DNA of 64,000 nucleotides from Bin80 sp965219915 (lineage in GTDB: Bacteria; Bacteroidota; Rhodothermia; Rhodothermales; Bin80): positions 3,224,001 to 3,288,000 of the forward strand of contig OZ244794.1 of assembly GCA_965219915.1 (NCBI GenBank). The letters are read 5' to 3'. The position numbers and the translations under genes are program-made. The notes under the pieces are model-generated. The model was not told the DNA's origin. It made no database searches and saw only the letters and a list, made by a program, of their open reading frames with translations. Positions 61,852 to 64,000 of this stretch are shown here, one piece after another. The stretch's first letter is position 1; the number at the start of each line of letters is the position of its first letter.

Positions 61852-64000
61852 ATGAAAAAACAATTGCTAATCCTTTTAACCCTGCTGCTGTGTGCGTCAA
61901 GCACTCGGGCACAGGATCATGACACCATGCAAATTCCAGAAATTGCGTACGAGAAGTTTCAGTTGGACAACGGTCTGACCGTCATCGTTCACGAAGACAA
62001 TAAAGCGCCCTTGGTAGCTGTGAACCTTTGGTACCATGTAGGATCAAAGAATGAGCCGGAGGGGCGCAGTGGCTTCGCCCATCTTTTTGAGCATCTCATG
62101 TTCAACGGCTCAGAGAACTTTAACGACGACTACTTCCAGGTACTAGAGCGTATCGGTGCGACGGACCTTAATGGCACGACCAACAGGGATCGTACAAATT
62201 ATTTCCAGACCGTGCCCAAGAATGCTGTGGATCTGGTGTTGTGGATGGAATCTGACCGAATGGGTCATCTTCTTGGAGCCATTGATCAGGCAAAACTCGA
62301 CGAACAGCGCGGTGTCGTCCAGAACGAAAAACGCCAGGGCGAAAACGCACCATACGGACAGGTATTCAACCACATTACAAACGCAACCTACCCCAAAGGG
62401 CATCCCTATGCCCACACAGTCATCGGCTCTATGGATGATCTTAACGCCGCTGAACTGGAAGATGTACAGGAATGGTTCAAGGCCTATTACGGCCCAAACA
62501 ATGCAGTCGTCTCAATCGCGGGAGATATTAATGTGAGCGAGGCCCGCGCCTTGACTGAAAAATACTTTGGAGATATTCCACCTGGTCCTCCTGTATCTCA
62601 TTTCGATACCTGGGTTGCCAAACGTACAGGAGAACAGCGCGAAATCATGGAGGATCGCGTACCACAATCACGCATCTATAAAGTCTGGAACGTGCCCGAG
62701 CGCTATTCTAATGATTATCACCTTTTGGATCTGGCATCCAGCGTACTTTCCAGCGGCAAGAATTCACGGTTCTACAAGCGGCTGGTTTACACTGATCAGA
62801 TTGCTACAAATGCCAGTGCATCTGTGTCTTCAGGCAGCATAGGAAGTCAGTTCATTATCCAGGCAACGGCGCGCCCGGGGGTCGCACTTGCGGATGTCGA
62901 GGCAGCACTAAATGAGGAATTAGCTGCATTCCTCTCGGATGGACCCACACCAGAAGAGCTCCGCCGGATAATCACACAGGAAAAAGCAGGCTTTATTTAT
63001 GGTATGGAGCGCATCGGAGGTTTTGGAGGTAAATCAGACATTTTGGCTTCCTCCGAGATCTATGGCGGCAGCCCTGACGCTTATCTGAAGTCTTTCCGTG
63101 ACAAAGATGCTGCGACCCCAGAGAGTGTGCGCCAAACCGCCGAGGAATGGCTCTCGGATGGTGTGTACATACTGGAAGTACATCCCTTCCCTGAATTATC
63201 CGCGACAGTAGAGCCGTCTGATCGCTCAACCCTGCCCGAAACCGGCGACGAACCTGAGGTGATGTTCCCTGAGTTTCGTCGGACAAAACTCGGTAACGGA
63301 CTGGAAATCATCCATGCAAAGCGCAGTACCGTGCCTGCACTTGACTTGACGCTGGTCCTGGATGCGGGTTATGCCTCTGATCAGGGAATTGCCCCGGGCA
63401 CGGCAAGTATGGTCATGTCAATGTTGGATGAAGGCACAACCAGCCTTACTGCTCTGGAAATAAATGATCGTCTTGCGAACCTTGGTGCAAGCCTTGGAGC
63501 AGGTGCCGGCCTGGATGGCTCTACTGTGAGCCTGACAGCACTGAAGGCAAACCTGGAAGCAAGCCTGGACCTCTTTGCAGACGTTATTCTGAATCCGTCC
63601 TTCGCTGAATCAGAATTTGCCCGCTTGAAGCAGGAGCGTCTGGCAGCAATCCAAAGGGAGAAGGTGAATCCGGTTCAAATGGCATTGCGTGTGATGCCAG
63701 CACTCTACTACGGTACAGATCACGCTTATAGTAATCCCTTCACAGGCAGCGGGACGGAGGCCTCTGTCACCAATATGACACGCGAGGATCTCCTTGTTTA
63801 CCATGATACCTGGTTCAAACCCAACAACGCAACGCTGATTGCAGTCGGGGACATAGACCTGGAAACACTTGTCCCCCTATTGGAGGCCCGTCTGGGAAGC
63901 TGGAAGTCCGCGGAAGTGCCCTCAAAAAACATCGCTTCAGTAACGTCCGAAGGCGGTTCCCGCATATACCTGATGGATCGGCCTCAGGCCCAACAGTCTA
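61852..64000 (+). CDS. exported M16-family zinc peptidase (C-terminus off window)
   Basis: An M16 (pitrilysin/processing-peptidase-like) enzyme with a signal peptide (ends TRAQ). The inverted zinc motif is HLFEH (His77, Glu80, His81), and Glu159 in VVQNEKRQ is the third ligand at the normal spacing of 78. The first M16 domain spans about 30-250, followed by a second catalytically inactive-type domain beginning near KLGNGLEIIHAKR (about 483). The gene continues beyond the window; 716 codons are visible of the usual ~900. Such periplasmic peptidases degrade peptides or process precursors. A TAGCTTTG just before the ATG is too close to be its promoter. Confidence 0.95.
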   Translation, partial: MKKQLLILLTLLLCASSTRAQDHDTMQIPEIAYEKFQLDNGLTVIVHEDNKAPLVAVNLWYHVGSKNEPEGRSGFAHLFEHLMFNGSENFNDDYFQVLERIGATDLNGTTNRDRTNYFQTVPKNAVDLVLWMESDRMGHLLGAIDQAKLDEQRGVVQNEKRQGENAPYGQVFNHITNATYPKGHPYAHTVIGSMDDLNAAELEDVQEWFKAYYGPNNAVVSIAGDINVSEARALTEKYFGDIPPGPPVSHFDTWVAKRTGEQREIMEDRVPQSRIYKVWNVPERYSNDYHLLDLASSVLSSGKNSRFYKRLVYTDQIATNASASVSSGSIGSQFIIQATARPGVALADVEAALNEELAAFLSDGPTPEELRRIITQEKAGFIYGMERIGGFGGKSDILASSEIYGGSPDAYLKSFRDKDAATPESVRQTAEEWLSDGVYILEVHPFPELSATVEPSDRSTLPETGDEPEVMFPEFRRTKLGNGLEIIHAKRSTVPALDLTLVLDAGYASDQGIAPGTASMVMSMLDEGTTSLTALEINDRLANLGASLGAGAGLDGSTVSLTALKANLEASLDLFADVILNPSFAESEFARLKQERLAAIQREKVNPVQMALRVMPALYYGTDHAYSNPFTGSGTEASVTNMTREDLLVYHDTWFKPNNATLIAVGDIDLETLVPLLEARLGSWKSAEVPSKNIASVTSEGGSRIYLMDRPQAQQS

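Overview
The window looks like chromosomal DNA from a bacterium of the Bacteroidota/Rhodothermota lineage, probably an uncultured marine or host-associated heterotroph. Supporting signs are a SusC/SusD outer-membrane pair, four large VCBS/ASPIC-UnbV lipoproteins, a GWxTD protein, a DUF4159 protein, an ileS-dksA/traR-lspA block, a ccmBCDE set with a tiny CcmD, and a 2-oxoacid:ferredoxin oxidoreductase in place of a dehydrogenase complex. The placement is inferred from gene content, not from a marker-gene tree. I see no rRNA, tRNA, transposase, phage gene or CRISPR array.

Layout. 1-5681 (minus): the N-terminal part of a sterol 24-C-methyltransferase-like enzyme, then a compact operon of glycerate 2-kinase, a DUF255/thioredoxin-fold protein and a thiolase. 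5690-11470 (plus): a small-molecule uptake and turnover operon (NIPSNAP protein, exported amidohydrolase, DinB-like protein, tripartite tricarboxylate transporter TctC-TctB-TctA). 11735-12361: an orphan STAS protein. 12585-21974 (minus): lspA, a DksA/TraR protein, ileS, purine nucleoside phosphorylase, a YggS-type PLP protein and a LolD/FtsX-like ABC exporter. 21984-22652 (plus): a GDSL esterase. 22780-39755 (minus): SusC, SusD, a strong hairpin, a small lipoprotein, three very large VCBS/UnbV lipoproteins, a GWxTD protein and a mini-MGMT protein, nearly all separated by 15 bp or less. 39965-40804 (minus): prohibitin-like SPFH protein. 40920-44007 (plus): murB fused by overlap to ccmB-ccmC-ccmD-ccmE. 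44487-48221 (plus): DUF4159 protein, glyA, a phosphoribosyltransferase and tatC. 48218-55149 (minus): an atypical NRAMP transporter, korB-korA, a xylose-isomerase-like TIM barrel and a DUF3500 protein. 55691-64000: a YCF48/Asp-box protein (plus), a TPR-VCBS-UnbV lipoprotein (minus), a serine beta-lactamase-like hydrolase (plus) and the first 716 codons of an M16 peptidase (plus).

How it fits together. Much of the region serves the cell envelope: TonB-dependent uptake, lipoprotein maturation (LspA, LolD-like exporter), Tat export, cytochrome c maturation and many signal-peptide-bearing hydrolases. The most distinctive observations are an isoleucyl-tRNA synthetase whose HIGH signature reads GIHH, a bacterial sterol-methyltransferase homologue, the SusCD/UnbV lipoprotein island with a tandemly duplicated ~1200-residue pair, a CxxxY-type CcmE, and an isomerase-family protein whose metal ligands align position for position with xylose isomerase except for one Asp-to-His change. 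No single region can be shown from sequence alone to be an entirely new system; the UnbV island is the best candidate for undescribed function.
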